Shown here in pieces: positions 1-7,034 of a DNA stretch of 15,587 nucleotides (within the stretch, counting starts at the first letter, position 1; the number at the start of each line of letters is the position of its first letter). The stretch comes from Thermodesulfobacteriota bacterium. GTDB lineage: Bacteria > Desulfobacterota > Thermodesulfobacteria > Thermodesulfobacteriales > Thermodesulfobacteriaceae. The stretch covers positions 1-15,587 of the forward strand of contig QNAZ01000006.1 in the NCBI GenBank assembly GCA_003641645.1, written 5' to 3'. The notes under the pieces were generated by a model that had not been told where the DNA came from, made no database searches, and saw nothing but the letters and a program-made list of their open reading frames with translations. The translations under genes and the position numbers were made by a program.

Positions 1-266
1 ATTCCCAATTCTGGAGCTAAAGGAACAAAATGATAATTTAAAAACTTTTTTGCAAAAAAAACTAAAGATATAACATCTTCTTTAAGTGTAAGATCAAGAT
101 CTACAATATCTTCTGACGTAAAAAGAGCTCTTACTGAGCCACCAGTTAAATAAAAATCTTTTCTATTTTTAAATTTTCTTAAAAATGAGATTATTAATTC
201 TTTTTGAGGAAATTTAAGAAGAGCAAAAAAATTAGATCTAAATTTTTCATCAAGTTCTAATAACAT
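1..266 (-). CDS. CCA tRNA nucleotidyltransferase / poly(A) polymerase family, N-terminal fragment
   Basis: This is a partial gene that runs off the left edge; 88 codons are visible without a stop. The class II nucleotidyltransferase head signature is present: YLTGGSVRALF at residues 39-49 (the GG nucleotide-binding turn at 42-43), then DLDLT at 56-60, whose Asp56 and Asp58 match the metal-binding DxD. Family members add CCA to tRNA 3' ends or poly(A) to RNA. The RRD base-selection motif that would help separate these roles lies outside the window. The start is ATG at 264-266, because an in-frame TGA directly precedes it. There is no clear SD, but the rplQ stop is only 8 bases upstream, so translational coupling is likely. 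The usual Asp after the GGxVR arginine is Ala here, and this position is not a metal ligand. The family call is fairly firm; the exact activity is inferred. Confidence 0.82.
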   Translation of the reverse strand, partial: MLLELDEKFRSNFFALLKFPQKELIISFLRKFKNRKDFYLTGGSVRALFTSEDIVDLDLTLKEDVISLVFFAKKFLNYHFVPLAPELG

Positions 267-274
267 TCATAATT

Positions 275-793
275 TTATTCTGATTCAGTCTTTTCTTCAC
301 TTTTAGAAACTTCCTCTTTAGTTTCTTTTTGAGAGGGAGCCTCTTTTATCAATCCATATTCTCTTTTTTTCTTTTCAATAAACTCCACAATTTTTTTAAG
401 TCTTTCTTTTTTAAGTTTAGATCTTTTTGTAGTTATTTTTTCTTCTACTAATTCTACTATAGCCATCATGGAGGCATCTCCTCTTCTTGGACCAATCTTA
501 ATAACTCGGGTATATCCACCTGCTCTATTCAAATATTTTTCTCTTAATTCGCTAAATAATTTTCTTACTATATTTTTATCTCTAATAAAAGCTAATGCTC
601 TTCTTCTTGAAGTAAGATCTCCTCTTTTAGCAAGTGTTATCATTTTATCAGCTACTCTTCTTAGTTCTTTTGCTTTAGCTAAAGTAGTTGTAATTTTTCC
701 ATATTTAAATAGATCTGTTACCATATTTCTAAGAATTGCTTTATGATGTTCTACATCTCTACCAAGTTTTCTACTAACTTTTCTATGTCTCAT
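275..793 (-). CDS. rplQ: 50S ribosomal protein L17
   Basis: L17 binds 23S rRNA near the exit tunnel of the large subunit. The N-terminus MRHRKVSRKLGR, the block around residues 20-60 (LRNMVTDLF, ELRRVADKMITLAKRGD) and the GGYTRVIKIGPRRGD segment at 92-106 are diagnostic. The protein has 172 residues, whereas the core family and the E. coli protein end near 120-127. The extra tail from about residue 118 is first very basic (Lys/Arg-rich, probably helical to about 145), then acidic and low-complexity with many Glu, Ser and Lys. It is last in the canonical alpha block, 20 bases after rpoA, with a good SD (AAGGAGAGG) before the ATG. A nucleotidyltransferase gene begins 8 bases after its stop, so rplQ need not end the transcript. 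Confidence 0.98.
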   Translation of the reverse strand: MRHRKVSRKLGRDVEHHKAILRNMVTDLFKYGKITTTLAKAKELRRVADKMITLAKRGDLTSRRRALAFIRDKNIVRKLFSELREKYLNRAGGYTRVIKIGPRRGDASMMAIVELVEEKITTKRSKLKKERLKKIVEFIEKKKREYGLIKEAPSQKETKEEVSKSEEKTESE

Positions 794-813
794 TTTTTTC
801 CTCTCCTTTTTTA

Positions 814-1779
814 TTAATCCTTAGGTGGTTTCCATTTAATATCAGACATTCCAAGTTTCAAATTTAATTTAGAAAGTTTTTCCACAATTTCATCTAAGGA
901 CTTTTTACCGAAACTTCTTAATTTAAGAAGTTCAGTTTCTGTTTTTTGAACCAATTGTCCTACATAGTTTATACCAGCATTTTTTAAACAGTTATGAGCT
1001 CTTCCAGAAAGTTCTAATTCTTCTATAGTCATATTAAATAGATTATTAAGTGTAGCTGCCTCTGAAACACGAGATTCTAAAGAAATTTTTTCTCCTTCTA
1101 AAAATATCATAAGCTGTTCCATTAAAATTTTAGCAGCTTGAACCAAAGCTGTTTTAGGATCTATGGTCCCGTCAGTGTAAACTTCCATTACTAAACTATC
1201 ATAATCACTACTTTTACCTACACGAGCCTGTCCTACAACAAAATTAACTTTGGTTATAGGAGAAAATATAGCATCTACTAAAATTACTCCTATTTCATTA
1301 TTTTTAGTATACTCTGCAGGAGCATAACCTCTTCCTTTCTCAACCTTTAATTCTGCAAAAAGTTTTCCATCTTTAGTTAAGGTAGCAATGTGATGATCTG
1401 GATTTACCACTTCTCCTTCTTTTCCAACCTGAATATCTCCTGCTTTAACCTCGCCTTCTCCTACTTTTTCAAGTTTAAAATAAAATGGTCCTTCACCATT
1501 AAGTTTAAATCTTACTCCTTTAAGATTAAGGATAATTTCAGGAATGTCTTCTAAAATTCCTGGTAAACTTGTAAACTCATGAGGCACACCTTCTATTTTT
1601 ACTTCAGTAATAGCATATCCTGGGATAGAAGAAAGTAAAATTCTTCTCAAAGCATTTCCAAGAGTTATACCATATCCCTTTTCTAAAGGTTCAATAATAA
1701 ACTTTCCATAAAAAGGAAATTGACTATCTTTGTGAATTTTAATCTCTTCTGGTTTAATCAATTCCACTTCTTTTTTCAT
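814..1779 (-). CDS. rpoA: DNA-directed RNA polymerase subunit alpha
   Basis: RpoA dimerises to seed assembly of RNA polymerase, and its C-terminal domain contacts promoter DNA and activators. The 321 residues show the usual two domains. The N-terminal domain spans about 1-230 (FIIEPLEKGYGITLGNALRRILLSS at 27-51 is the dimer and beta-contact region). The alpha-CTD spans about 240-312. Residues matching the E. coli DNA-contact set are all present with an offset of minus 5: Arg260 (R265), Asn263 (N268), Cys264 (C269), Lys266 (K271), Gly291 (G296), Lys293 (K298), Ser294 (S299) and Glu297 (E302). UP-element recognition is therefore probably intact. The start is ATG with an upstream AGAGGGT. The 43-base gap to rpsD is the longest in the window, and I see no convincing promoter in it. 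Confidence 0.99.
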   Translation of the reverse strand: MKKEVELIKPEEIKIHKDSQFPFYGKFIIEPLEKGYGITLGNALRRILLSSIPGYAITEVKIEGVPHEFTSLPGILEDIPEIILNLKGVRFKLNGEGPFYFKLEKVGEGEVKAGDIQVGKEGEVVNPDHHIATLTKDGKLFAELKVEKGRGYAPAEYTKNNEIGVILVDAIFSPITKVNFVVGQARVGKSSDYDSLVMEVYTDGTIDPKTALVQAAKILMEQLMIFLEGEKISLESRVSEAATLNNLFNMTIEELELSGRAHNCLKNAGINYVGQLVQKTETELLKLRSFGKKSLDEIVEKLSKLNLKLGMSDIKWKPPKD

Positions 1780-1822
1780 AAGTTTTTTACCCTCTTTTTA
1801 ATTTTTTAATGAATTTATTTAA

Positions 1823-2455
1823 TTATCTTGAATAGAACTCAATAATATAGCTTTCTTGAATAGGCATAGTAATATCTTCTCTGGTAGGAAGATTTTTGAC
1901 TATTCCTTTAAAGTTTTCTGCATCAAGTTCTAACCATGAAGGGATCCCTTTTCTTACCACTGTTTCTAAAGATTCAATAATTTGAGGATTGTTTCTATAT
2001 TTTTCTTTAAGTTCAATTACATCTCCTGGTTTTACCAAATATGAAGGAATATCTACATTTCTTCCATTAACTTTAAAAAAACCGTGATTAACATATTGTC
2101 TTGCTTGAGCTCTTGAGACTGCAAAACCTAATCTATAAACTACATTATCAAGTCTTCTTTCAAGCAATTGTAATAAATTATGACCTGCCTGACCAGGCAT
2201 TTTAGTAGCTATTTCATAATATCTTCTCATTTGTTTTTCAGAAATTCCATAAATTCTTTTTACTTTTTGTTTCTCTCTCAAACGAATACCATAATCAGAA
2301 AGTTTGGTTCTGAGTTGTTGTGGTCCATGCTGTCCAGGAGGGTAACTTCTTCTTTCAAAAGGACATTTATCAGTGTAACATCTTTCACCTTTTAAAAATA
2401 ATTTCATTCCCTCTCTTCTACATAATCTACATTTTGGTCCTGTATATCTTGCCAC
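1823..2455 (-). CDS. rpsD: 30S ribosomal protein S4, zinc-binding form
   Basis: S4 is a primary 16S rRNA binder that nucleates assembly of the 30S body. The 210 residues start at GTG (2453-2455), preceded by a strong AAAGGAGGT. The N-terminal zinc finger is complete: Cys9, Cys12, Cys26 and Cys31, the spacing known for zinc-binding S4 of Thermus. YPPGQHG follows at about 38-44. The S4 RNA-binding domain spans about 95-155 (LLERRLDNVVYRLGF, then a segment ending VKPGD). It lies between rpsK (26 bases) and rpoA (43 bases), the normal place. In E. coli S4 represses the alpha operon through a leader before rpsM. Here that junction is only 9 bases long, so the same site cannot be present in the same form. 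Confidence 0.98.
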   Translation of the reverse strand: MARYTGPKCRLCRREGMKLFLKGERCYTDKCPFERRSYPPGQHGPQQLRTKLSDYGIRLREKQKVKRIYGISEKQMRRYYEIATKMPGQAGHNLLQLLERRLDNVVYRLGFAVSRAQARQYVNHGFFKVNGRNVDIPSYLVKPGDVIELKEKYRNNPQIIESLETVVRKGIPSWLELDAENFKGIVKNLPTREDITMPIQESYIIEFYSR

Positions 2456-2481
2456 TTTAAATTAACCTCCTTTAAAGAATT

Positions 2482-2868
2482 TTATACTCTTCTTCTCTTA
2501 GGTGGACGACATCCATTATGAGGAATAGGTGTTACATCTTTAATAAGAGTTATTTTTATTCCTGATCCTTGTAAGGCTCTTAAAGCTGCTTCTCTACCTG
2601 GACCAGGACCTTTTACATAAACCCAAGCTTCTTTTAATCCATAAGCTTGAGCCTTTTTTAAAGCAGATTGCATTGCTAATTGAGCAGCAAAAGGTGTTCC
2701 TTTTCTTGTTCCCTTAAAACCTTCTGTGCCTCCACTTGCCCATGCAAGTGTGTTTCCTTGTCTATCAGTTATAGTAACTATAGTATTATTAAAAGTAGAA
2801 TGTATATGAATAATTCCTTCACTAACAGTTTTCTTTATTTTTTTCTTTTTTGTTCTTGGGCGAGCCAC
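2482..2868 (-). CDS. rpsK: 30S ribosomal protein S11
   Basis: S11 sits on the platform of the 30S subunit and helps shape the Shine-Dalgarno/anti-SD groove and the E site. The 128 residues match the family end to end: GIIHIHSTFNNTIVTITD near the N-terminus, SGGTEGFKGTRKGTPFAAQ in the middle, VKGPGPGREAALRAL, and the C-terminus TPIPHNGCRPPKRRRV. Asn-Gly in PHNGC is the site of isoaspartate formation known in E. coli S11. The start is GTG (2866-2868) with AAGGAGGA upstream. It lies 13 bases after rpsM. The N-terminal tail is a long Lys-rich stretch. Confidence 0.98.
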   Translation of the reverse strand: MARPRTKKKKIKKTVSEGIIHIHSTFNNTIVTITDRQGNTLAWASGGTEGFKGTRKGTPFAAQLAMQSALKKAQAYGLKEAWVYVKGPGPGREAALRALQGSGIKITLIKDVTPIPHNGCRPPKRRRV

Positions 2869-2881
2869 TCTTTATTCCTCC

Positions 2882-3253
2882 TTATTTTTTCTTTCTTCTT
2901 AATGACCCAGGTCTGGGTCCTTTCCAGGTTCTTGCATTTGATCTTGTTCTCTGTCCTCTTACAGGAAGCTTCATTCTGTGTCTTAAACCTCTGTAACATC
3001 CTATAGAAATAAGTCTCTGAATATTTTGTCTTACCTCTTTTCTAAGATCCCCTTCTACTTTACATTCTTTTTCAATTATTTGCCTTATTTTATTTATTTC
3101 ATCTTCTGTTAAATCTCTCATTTTTTTAAACCAATCCACCCCTGCTTTTGCCAAAACTTTTTGTGCTAAAGTCCTTCCTATTCCATAAATATAAGTTAAA
3201 GCTATTTCTGCTGGTTTATTTTCAGGAACATCTACCCCTGCAATTTTAGGCAT
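2882..3253 (-). CDS. rpsM: 30S ribosomal protein S13
   Basis: S13 is in the 30S head and forms bridges to the 50S subunit and contacts with P-site tRNA. The 123 residues carry the expected helix-turn-helix part (IALTYIYGIGRTLAQKVL at about 17-34), the ISIGCYRGLRHR motif at 83-93 and the basic tRNA-contacting tail (RGQRTRSNARTWKGPRPG near 99-116, then RRKKK). The start is ATG (3251-3253). Its SD, AAGGAGGT, begins inside the rpmJ stop codon, which is 9 bases upstream. This leaves no room for the leader pseudoknot by which S4 represses this point in E. coli. Confidence 0.98.
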   Translation of the reverse strand: MPKIAGVDVPENKPAEIALTYIYGIGRTLAQKVLAKAGVDWFKKMRDLTEDEINKIRQIIEKECKVEGDLRKEVRQNIQRLISIGCYRGLRHRMKLPVRGQRTRSNARTWKGPRPGSLRRKKK

Positions 3254-3262
3254 AATACCTCC

Positions 3263-3376
3263 TTAACCTTGTCTTTGTTTATGCTTAGGTATTTCACAAA
3301 TAACTCTTACTACTCCTTTTCTTCTTATTATTCTACATTTTCTACACCTTTTTTTTACAGATGGACTTACTTTCAT
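3263..3376 (-). CDS. rpmJ: 50S ribosomal protein L36, zinc-binding form
   Basis: This is a short gene of 37 codons, read directly from the sequence: MKVSPSVKKRCRKC opens it and PKHKQRQG closes it, the typical L36 C-terminus. The zinc ligands of the C+ type are all present: Cys11, Cys14, Cys27 and His32. L36 is a small late-binding 50S protein near the base of the L7/L12 stalk. The start is ATG at 3374-3376. Its SD (GAGGAGGT) lies inside the last codons of infA, 5 bases upstream of this gene. The stop TAA runs into the SD of rpsM. Ser4 and Arg10 replace residues that are more often Arg and a hydrophobic or Ile residue, which is unlikely to matter. Confidence 0.97.
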   Translation of the reverse strand: MKVSPSVKKRCRKCRIIRRKGVVRVICEIPKHKQRQG

Positions 3377-3381
3377 AACAA

Positions 3382-3624
3382 TTAACCTCCTCTTTCATAA
3401 TCTTTTTTTGTTCCTCTATAAACTATTCTACCTCTTGTTAAATCATAAGGAGATAGCTCAACTACTACTGTATCTCCTGGTAATATTCTTATATAATGCA
3501 TCCTCATCTTTCCAGAAATATGAGCCAAAACTTTATTCCCGGTTTCTAACTCTACTCTAAACATAGCATTAGGTAAAGCTTCTAATACTTTACCTTCTAA
3601 AAGTATTACATCTTCCTTAGGCAT
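3382..3624 (-). CDS. infA: Translation initiation factor IF-1
   Basis: IF-1 occupies the 30S A site during initiation and aids IF-2 and IF-3. The OB-fold protein is unmistakable: MPKEDVILLEGKVLEALPNAMFRVELE, HISGKMRMHYIRILPGD and LSPYDLTRGRIVYR. It has 80 residues, whereas most bacterial IF-1 proteins have about 72. The extra residues are the C-terminal GTKKDYERGG. The last codons of this extension (AGA GGA GGT) double as the SD of rpmJ, which may explain part of it. The start is ATG (3622-3624), one base after the map stop, with AAGGA inside the map 3' end as SD. Confidence 0.98.
   Translation of the reverse strand: MPKEDVILLEGKVLEALPNAMFRVELETGNKVLAHISGKMRMHYIRILPGDTVVVELSPYDLTRGRIVYRGTKKDYERGG
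3385..3393 (-). promoter_or_regulatory. Ribosome binding site of rpmJ inside infA
   Basis: AGAGGAGGT forms the last three sense codons of infA (Arg-Gly-Gly) and lies 8 bases before the rpmJ ATG. It supports the 37-codon rpmJ reading and suggests that rpmJ translation follows infA. Confidence 0.88.
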
Positions 3625-3625
3625 A

Positions 3626-4399
3626 TTAAATCCTTGATAAAATTTCAGGTCCTTCAGGGGTTATTGCAACTGAATGTTCAAAATGAGCTGCTAAACTTCT
3701 ATCCTTAGTTACTGCAGTCCACCCATCTTCTAAAATCTCTACTCTATAATCTCCTGCAGAAACCATAGGTTCTATTGCTAAAACCATTCCTATTTCTATT
3801 TTTGGTCCTTTTCCTGGTTTTCCATAATTAGGCACTTCAGGAGGCTCATGTAATTGTCTGCCTACTCCATGTCCAACAAACTCTCTAATTACATTAAATC
3901 CATGAGCTTCCACATGTTTTTGTATAGCATTTGAAATATCCCCTATTCTATTACCAAAACGAGCTTTTTCAATTCCTTTATATAAAGCTTCTTCTGTTAC
4001 CTTAAGTAATTTTTTAGCTTCTTCTGAAATTTTTCCCACTCCTACAGTTAAAGCTGCATCCCCTACATATCCTTCATAAATTACACCGAAATCAAAACTC
4101 ACTATATCTCCTTCTTTAAGCATTTTTTCTTTATCAGGCATACCATGTACAATAACTTCATTTACAGACACACAAAGAGCATAGGGATAACCTCTATATC
4201 CTTTAAATGCAGGTTTTACTCTCTTTTTTTCACAAAACTTTAAAGCTAACTCTTCAAATTCAAAAGTGGTTTTTTCTGGTTTTACCTCTTCCTTAAGAGC
4301 AAGTAAAACCTCCATTACAATTGCATTAGCTTTTCTTAATTTCTCTAATTCCCATTTATTTTTTAAAATAGGGCGATTATTTAAAAATTTTCTATACAA
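3626..4399 (-). CDS. map: Methionine aminopeptidase, type I
   Basis: Map removes the initiator Met from nascent proteins in the cytoplasm with a two-metal centre. All five metal ligands are seen: Asp103 (FDFG), Asp114 (GDAALT), His177 (GHGVGRQLHEPPEVPNYG), Glu210 (AIEPM) and Glu241 (FEHS). The substrate-site His85 (HGMPD) is also present. The positions are those of the E. coli enzyme plus six. No extra N-terminal zinc-finger domain is present. The start is taken as TTG at 4397-4399, one base after the adk stop. The SD is weak (AGAG), so coupling to adk is likely. The next in-frame ATG is codon 29, inside the first conserved helix and too late. A rarer internal start near codon 11 cannot be excluded. 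The 257-residue length is normal. Confidence 0.97.
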   Translation of the reverse strand: MYRKFLNNRPILKNKWELEKLRKANAIVMEVLLALKEEVKPEKTTFEFEELALKFCEKKRVKPAFKGYRGYPYALCVSVNEVIVHGMPDKEKMLKEGDIVSFDFGVIYEGYVGDAALTVGVGKISEEAKKLLKVTEEALYKGIEKARFGNRIGDISNAIQKHVEAHGFNVIREFVGHGVGRQLHEPPEVPNYGKPGKGPKIEIGMVLAIEPMVSAGDYRVEILEDGWTAVTKDRSLAAHFEHSVAITPEGPEILSRI

Positions 4400-4400
4400 T

Positions 4401-5048
4401 TTATTTTTTCTCTAAAATATTAATAAGTTGTTGAGTAATTTCTTCAATACTCTTATTTCCATCAACTTCAAATAAAACTCCCTTTTTCCTATAATATTCA
4501 ATAAGGGGAGCAGTTTGTTCGTGATACACCTTTAATCTATTTCTTACAGTCTCTTCATTATCATCAGGTCTTTGATAAAGCTCCCCACCACAAGCATCAC
4601 ATTTACCTTCTACTTTAGGAGGTTTGAATTTAATATGATACATCATTCCACAATTTTTACAAGTCCTTCTTCCAGTAAGTCTGGTAACCAGTTCTTCATC
4701 AGGAACTATAAGAGCAAGAACATACTCTATTTTTTTACCCATCTCTTCTAAAATCTTATCTAAAGCTTCAGCCTGTGCAACTGTTCTTGGAAATCCATCT
4801 AAAATAAATCCTTTTTGTGCATCATCTTGACTAAGTCTTTCCTTTACCATACTAAGAATAATCTCATCAGGCACAAGTTGCCCTTTTTCCATATACTCTT
4901 TAGCTTTAAGACCAAGCTCAGTCCCTTTAGCAACATGCTCTCTTAACATGTCTCCTGTTGAAATTTGAGGAATTCCGTATTTTTCTACTAAAACTTTTGC
5001 CTGTGTTCCTTTTCCTGCTCCTGGGGGACCTAAAAATATAATATTCAT
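4401..5048 (-). CDS. adk: Adenylate kinase, zinc-lid form
   Basis: Adk catalyses ATP + AMP to 2 ADP in the cytoplasm and holds the adenylate pool in balance. The 215-residue long form has a P-loop GPPGAGKGT at 7-15, the AMP-site STGDMLR (Asp33, Arg36) and DGFPRT (Asp84, Arg88). The lid carries four cysteines in two CxxC pairs (130, 133 and 150, 153), the zinc-stabilised lid of many Gram-positive and thermophilic enzymes, followed by RPDDNEETV. The start is ATG with AAAGGAGGT upstream, 12 bases after secY. The secY-adk-map-infA order is conserved in many bacteria. Confidence 0.98.
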   Translation of the reverse strand: MNIIFLGPPGAGKGTQAKVLVEKYGIPQISTGDMLREHVAKGTELGLKAKEYMEKGQLVPDEIILSMVKERLSQDDAQKGFILDGFPRTVAQAEALDKILEEMGKKIEYVLALIVPDEELVTRLTGRRTCKNCGMMYHIKFKPPKVEGKCDACGGELYQRPDDNEETVRNRLKVYHEQTAPLIEYYRKKGVLFEVDGNKSIEEITQQLINILEKK

Positions 5049-5060
5049 AGCACACCTCCT

Positions 5061-6371
5061 TTATTTAATTTTTATTTTGCTATGTTTTATAAATGTTTCA
5101 TATTGTCGAGTAAGTAAATGAGTTTCAATATGCCCCATTATATCCATAGCAACACCTACAACAATTAAAAGTGAAGTTCCACCAAAATAAAAAGGAAGAT
5201 TCAATTTAGTAATTAAAAAACTGGGAAGAACACAAATAAAGGCTACATATAAAGCACCTATAAGAGTAATTCTTGTGAGGACTTTATCAATAAATTCTTC
5301 TGTTGCTTTACCAGGTCTTATTCCTGGAATAAAACCACCCCATTTTTTTAAATTATCTGCTACATCCTTAGGATTAAATATAACTGCAGTATAAAAATAG
5401 CAAAAGAAAATAATTAAACCAGCAAAAAGAATTTCATAAAATATAGCACCTGGTCTTAAAAATGTGGATACTGTTTGAAAATAACCTACAGGAACAAAAT
5501 TAGCTATTGTTGCTGGAAACATTAAAATGGAAGCAGCAAATATAGGAGGAATAACTCCTGCAGTATTCACCTTTAAAGGTAAATAAGTTGCTTGCCCTCC
5601 TATTACCTGACGACCTATTTGTCTCCTAGCATAATGAATAGGAATCCTTCTTTGAGCAAGCTCCATAAAACATGTGAAAGCCAAAATTCCTACAATAAGA
5701 GCTAAAATAAAAAGTAAAGAAAAAGCAGAAAATTCTCCTGTTTGAACAAATTTGAGAGTCCTTGTAATAGCTGGAAAAATTCCAGCTACAATCCCTGCAA
5801 ATATTATTATAGAAATTCCATTCCCTATTCCATGTTCTGTCATTTGCTCTCCTAACCAGACAAGAAACATAGTTCCTGCAGTTAAACTAATCATAGTAGT
5901 TATTCTAAAAAGCCAACCTGGTTCATTTACTATAGGAATTCCATTAGGAGCAGTCATCCTTTCCAATCCTAAAGAAATACCAAATCCCTGAATTAAACAA
6001 ATAGCTACTGTTAAATAACGAGTATAATAAGCTAATTTTCTTTTACCTTCTGGTCCTTCTCTATAAAGCTCTTTTATAGAAGGATAAACTACAGTCATCA
6101 ATTGCAAAATAATTGAAGCACTAATATAAGGCATTACTCCAAGTGCACATATTGAAAATCTTCTCAATGCTCCACCTGAAAAGATATCTAAAAATCCAAA
6201 AAGGGTTCCACTTGCTTGTTTAAATAAACTAAGAAAAGCTTCTCCATTTATTCCAGGAGTAGGAATATGAATAGCAAACCGATAAATTGCTAAACCAAGA
6301 AATAAATAAAATAACCTTCTTTTTAACTCTGGAATATTAGCTAAACTTAAAAGATTTTCTTTACCATTCAC
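5061..6371 (-). CDS. secY: Preprotein translocase subunit SecY
   Basis: SecY forms the protein-conducting channel of the inner membrane with SecE and SecG. The 436 residues contain ten hydrophobic segments, near 20-36, 70-95, 118-136, 157-173, 183-201, 217-236, 274-292, 311-331, 368-386 and 398-414. The large cytoplasmic loops that bind ribosome and SecA are present: RRIPIHYARRQIGRQ at 241-255, followed by GGQATYLPLKVNTAGVIPPI, and FNPKDVADNLKKWGGFIPG at 332-350. The start is GTG at 6369-6371, with GGAG at 6382-6385. No in-frame ATG exists between the rplO stop (20 bases upstream) and this codon. The C-terminus is short and Lys-rich. Confidence 0.98.
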   Translation of the reverse strand: MNGKENLLSLANIPELKRRLFYLFLGLAIYRFAIHIPTPGINGEAFLSLFKQASGTLFGFLDIFSGGALRRFSICALGVMPYISASIILQLMTVVYPSIKELYREGPEGKRKLAYYTRYLTVAICLIQGFGISLGLERMTAPNGIPIVNEPGWLFRITTMISLTAGTMFLVWLGEQMTEHGIGNGISIIIFAGIVAGIFPAITRTLKFVQTGEFSAFSLLFILALIVGILAFTCFMELAQRRIPIHYARRQIGRQVIGGQATYLPLKVNTAGVIPPIFAASILMFPATIANFVPVGYFQTVSTFLRPGAIFYEILFAGLIIFFCYFYTAVIFNPKDVADNLKKWGGFIPGIRPGKATEEFIDKVLTRITLIGALYVAFICVLPSFLITKLNLPFYFGGTSLLIVVGVAMDIMGHIETHLLTRQYETFIKHSKIKIK

Positions 6372-6381
6372 TCTATTTATT

Positions 6382-6385
6382 CTCC
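6382..6385 (-). promoter_or_regulatory. Ribosome binding site of secY supporting a GTG start
   Basis: GGAG lies 10 bases before the GTG at 6369-6371 in the 20-base rplO-secY gap. The spacing is slightly long. No in-frame ATG lies between the rplO stop and the first conserved SecY residues. Confidence 0.7.
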
Positions 6386-6391
6386 AAAATT

Positions 6392-6853
6392 TTAGACCTT
6401 AACTATTTCTATTTTACCACCTGCTTTTTCAATTTTCTCTTTAGCAGTGCCAGAAATAGCATTAACTTTTACAATTAAAGGTATATCTATTTCTCCTTCA
6501 CCTAATATTTTAACAAATTTGTTTTTACCTTTTAAAAGACCTTTTTCCTTTAAACTATTATGATCAACTACTTCATTAGGCTGAAATTTTTTAACTAAAT
6601 CCTTTATATTTATTACTTTATACTCAATTTTAAATGGATTTTTAAATCCTCTTTTTGGAACCCTTCTTATAAGAGGTGTTTGGCCTCCTTCAAACCAAGG
6701 AGCAATATCTGGTGATTTTCGAGCTTTTTGTCCTTTATGCCCTCTACAAGAAGTTTTTCCGTGTCCAGAACCATGACCCCTTCCTACTCTTTTTTCTTTA
6801 TGTCTTGATTTTGCAAAGGGTTTCAAATTTTCAAGAGTTATAAGTTCACTCAT
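6392..6853 (-). CDS. rplO: 50S ribosomal protein L15
   Basis: L15 is an early-to-middle assembly protein of the 50S subunit with a long basic extension threading through 23S rRNA. The 153 residues show the extension (RVGRGHGSGHGKTSCRGHKGQ at about 22-43, rich in Gly, His, Lys and Arg), then FEGGQTPLIRRVPKRGF, followed by the globular C-terminal domain ending GGKIEIVKV. The ATG at 6851-6853 lies inside the rpmD 3' end, an 8-base overlap, with GGAGG upstream inside rpmD. It is followed by secY, as in the standard spc operon. Confidence 0.98.
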   Translation of the reverse strand: MSELITLENLKPFAKSRHKEKRVGRGHGSGHGKTSCRGHKGQKARKSPDIAPWFEGGQTPLIRRVPKRGFKNPFKIEYKVINIKDLVKKFQPNEVVDHNSLKEKGLLKGKNKFVKILGEGEIDIPLIVKVNAISGTAKEKIEKAGGKIEIVKV

Positions 6854-7034
6854 TGAGTTCCTCCACTTTTATTAAATGTTCTACTTTTCTTATCATTCCT
6901 CTTATCATAGGATTATCTTCTCTAATAACACTTTGACCTATTTTCCTTAATCCAAGCCCTTTTAAAGTCTCTCTTTGGTTAGGTTTTCTTCCATATTTAC
7001 TTCTTATTAGAGTAATCTTTAGTTTCTTCATCAT
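6846..7034 (-). CDS. rpmD: 50S ribosomal protein L30
   Basis: L30 is a small 50S protein absent from some bacteria. The 62 residues match the bacterial short form: KITLIRSKYGRKPNQRETLKGLGL, then VIREDNPMIRGMIRKVEHLIKVEE. Two consecutive ATG codons open the frame (7032-7034 and 7029-7031). The first overlaps the rpsE stop as ATGA, the second follows directly, and either could be used. The SD AGGTGAG lies within rpsE. The gene ends in TGA within an 8-base overlap with rplO. These overlaps suggest coupled translation of rpsE, rpmD and rplO. Confidence 0.96.
   Translation of the reverse strand: MMKKLKITLIRSKYGRKPNQRETLKGLGLRKIGQSVIREDNPMIRGMIRKVEHLIKVEELNE

Noticed and set aside
264..270. ATG at 268-270 as start of the nucleotidyltransferase.
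   Set aside because: That frame stops after six codons. The ATG at 264-266 opens the frame with the family motifs.
468..746. Open frame of about 90 codons on the plus strand opposite rplQ.
   Set aside because: It is antisense to a conserved L17 gene, has no family motif, and its hydrophobic look is the mirror of Lys/Glu codons.
1780..1822. Possible promoter in the 43-base rpsD-rpoA gap.
   Set aside because: The gap is AT-rich but shows no convincing -35/-10 pair, and AT-richness is general here. A promoter cannot be supported by eye.
2680..3006. Plus-strand open frame of about 108 codons across rpsK and rpsM.
   Set aside because: It is antisense to two conserved genes, its Ser/Phe/Cys/Leu-rich composition is a complement artefact, and it has no SD of note.
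4397..4403. Suspected missing start of map (no ATG at the expected place).
   Set aside because: TTG directly after the adk stop gives a full-length enzyme with all five metal ligands, so no frameshift or truncation is needed.
5752..5991. Plus-strand open frame opposite secY.
   Set aside because: It is fully inside SecY membrane-segment codons on the other strand and has no recognisable product.
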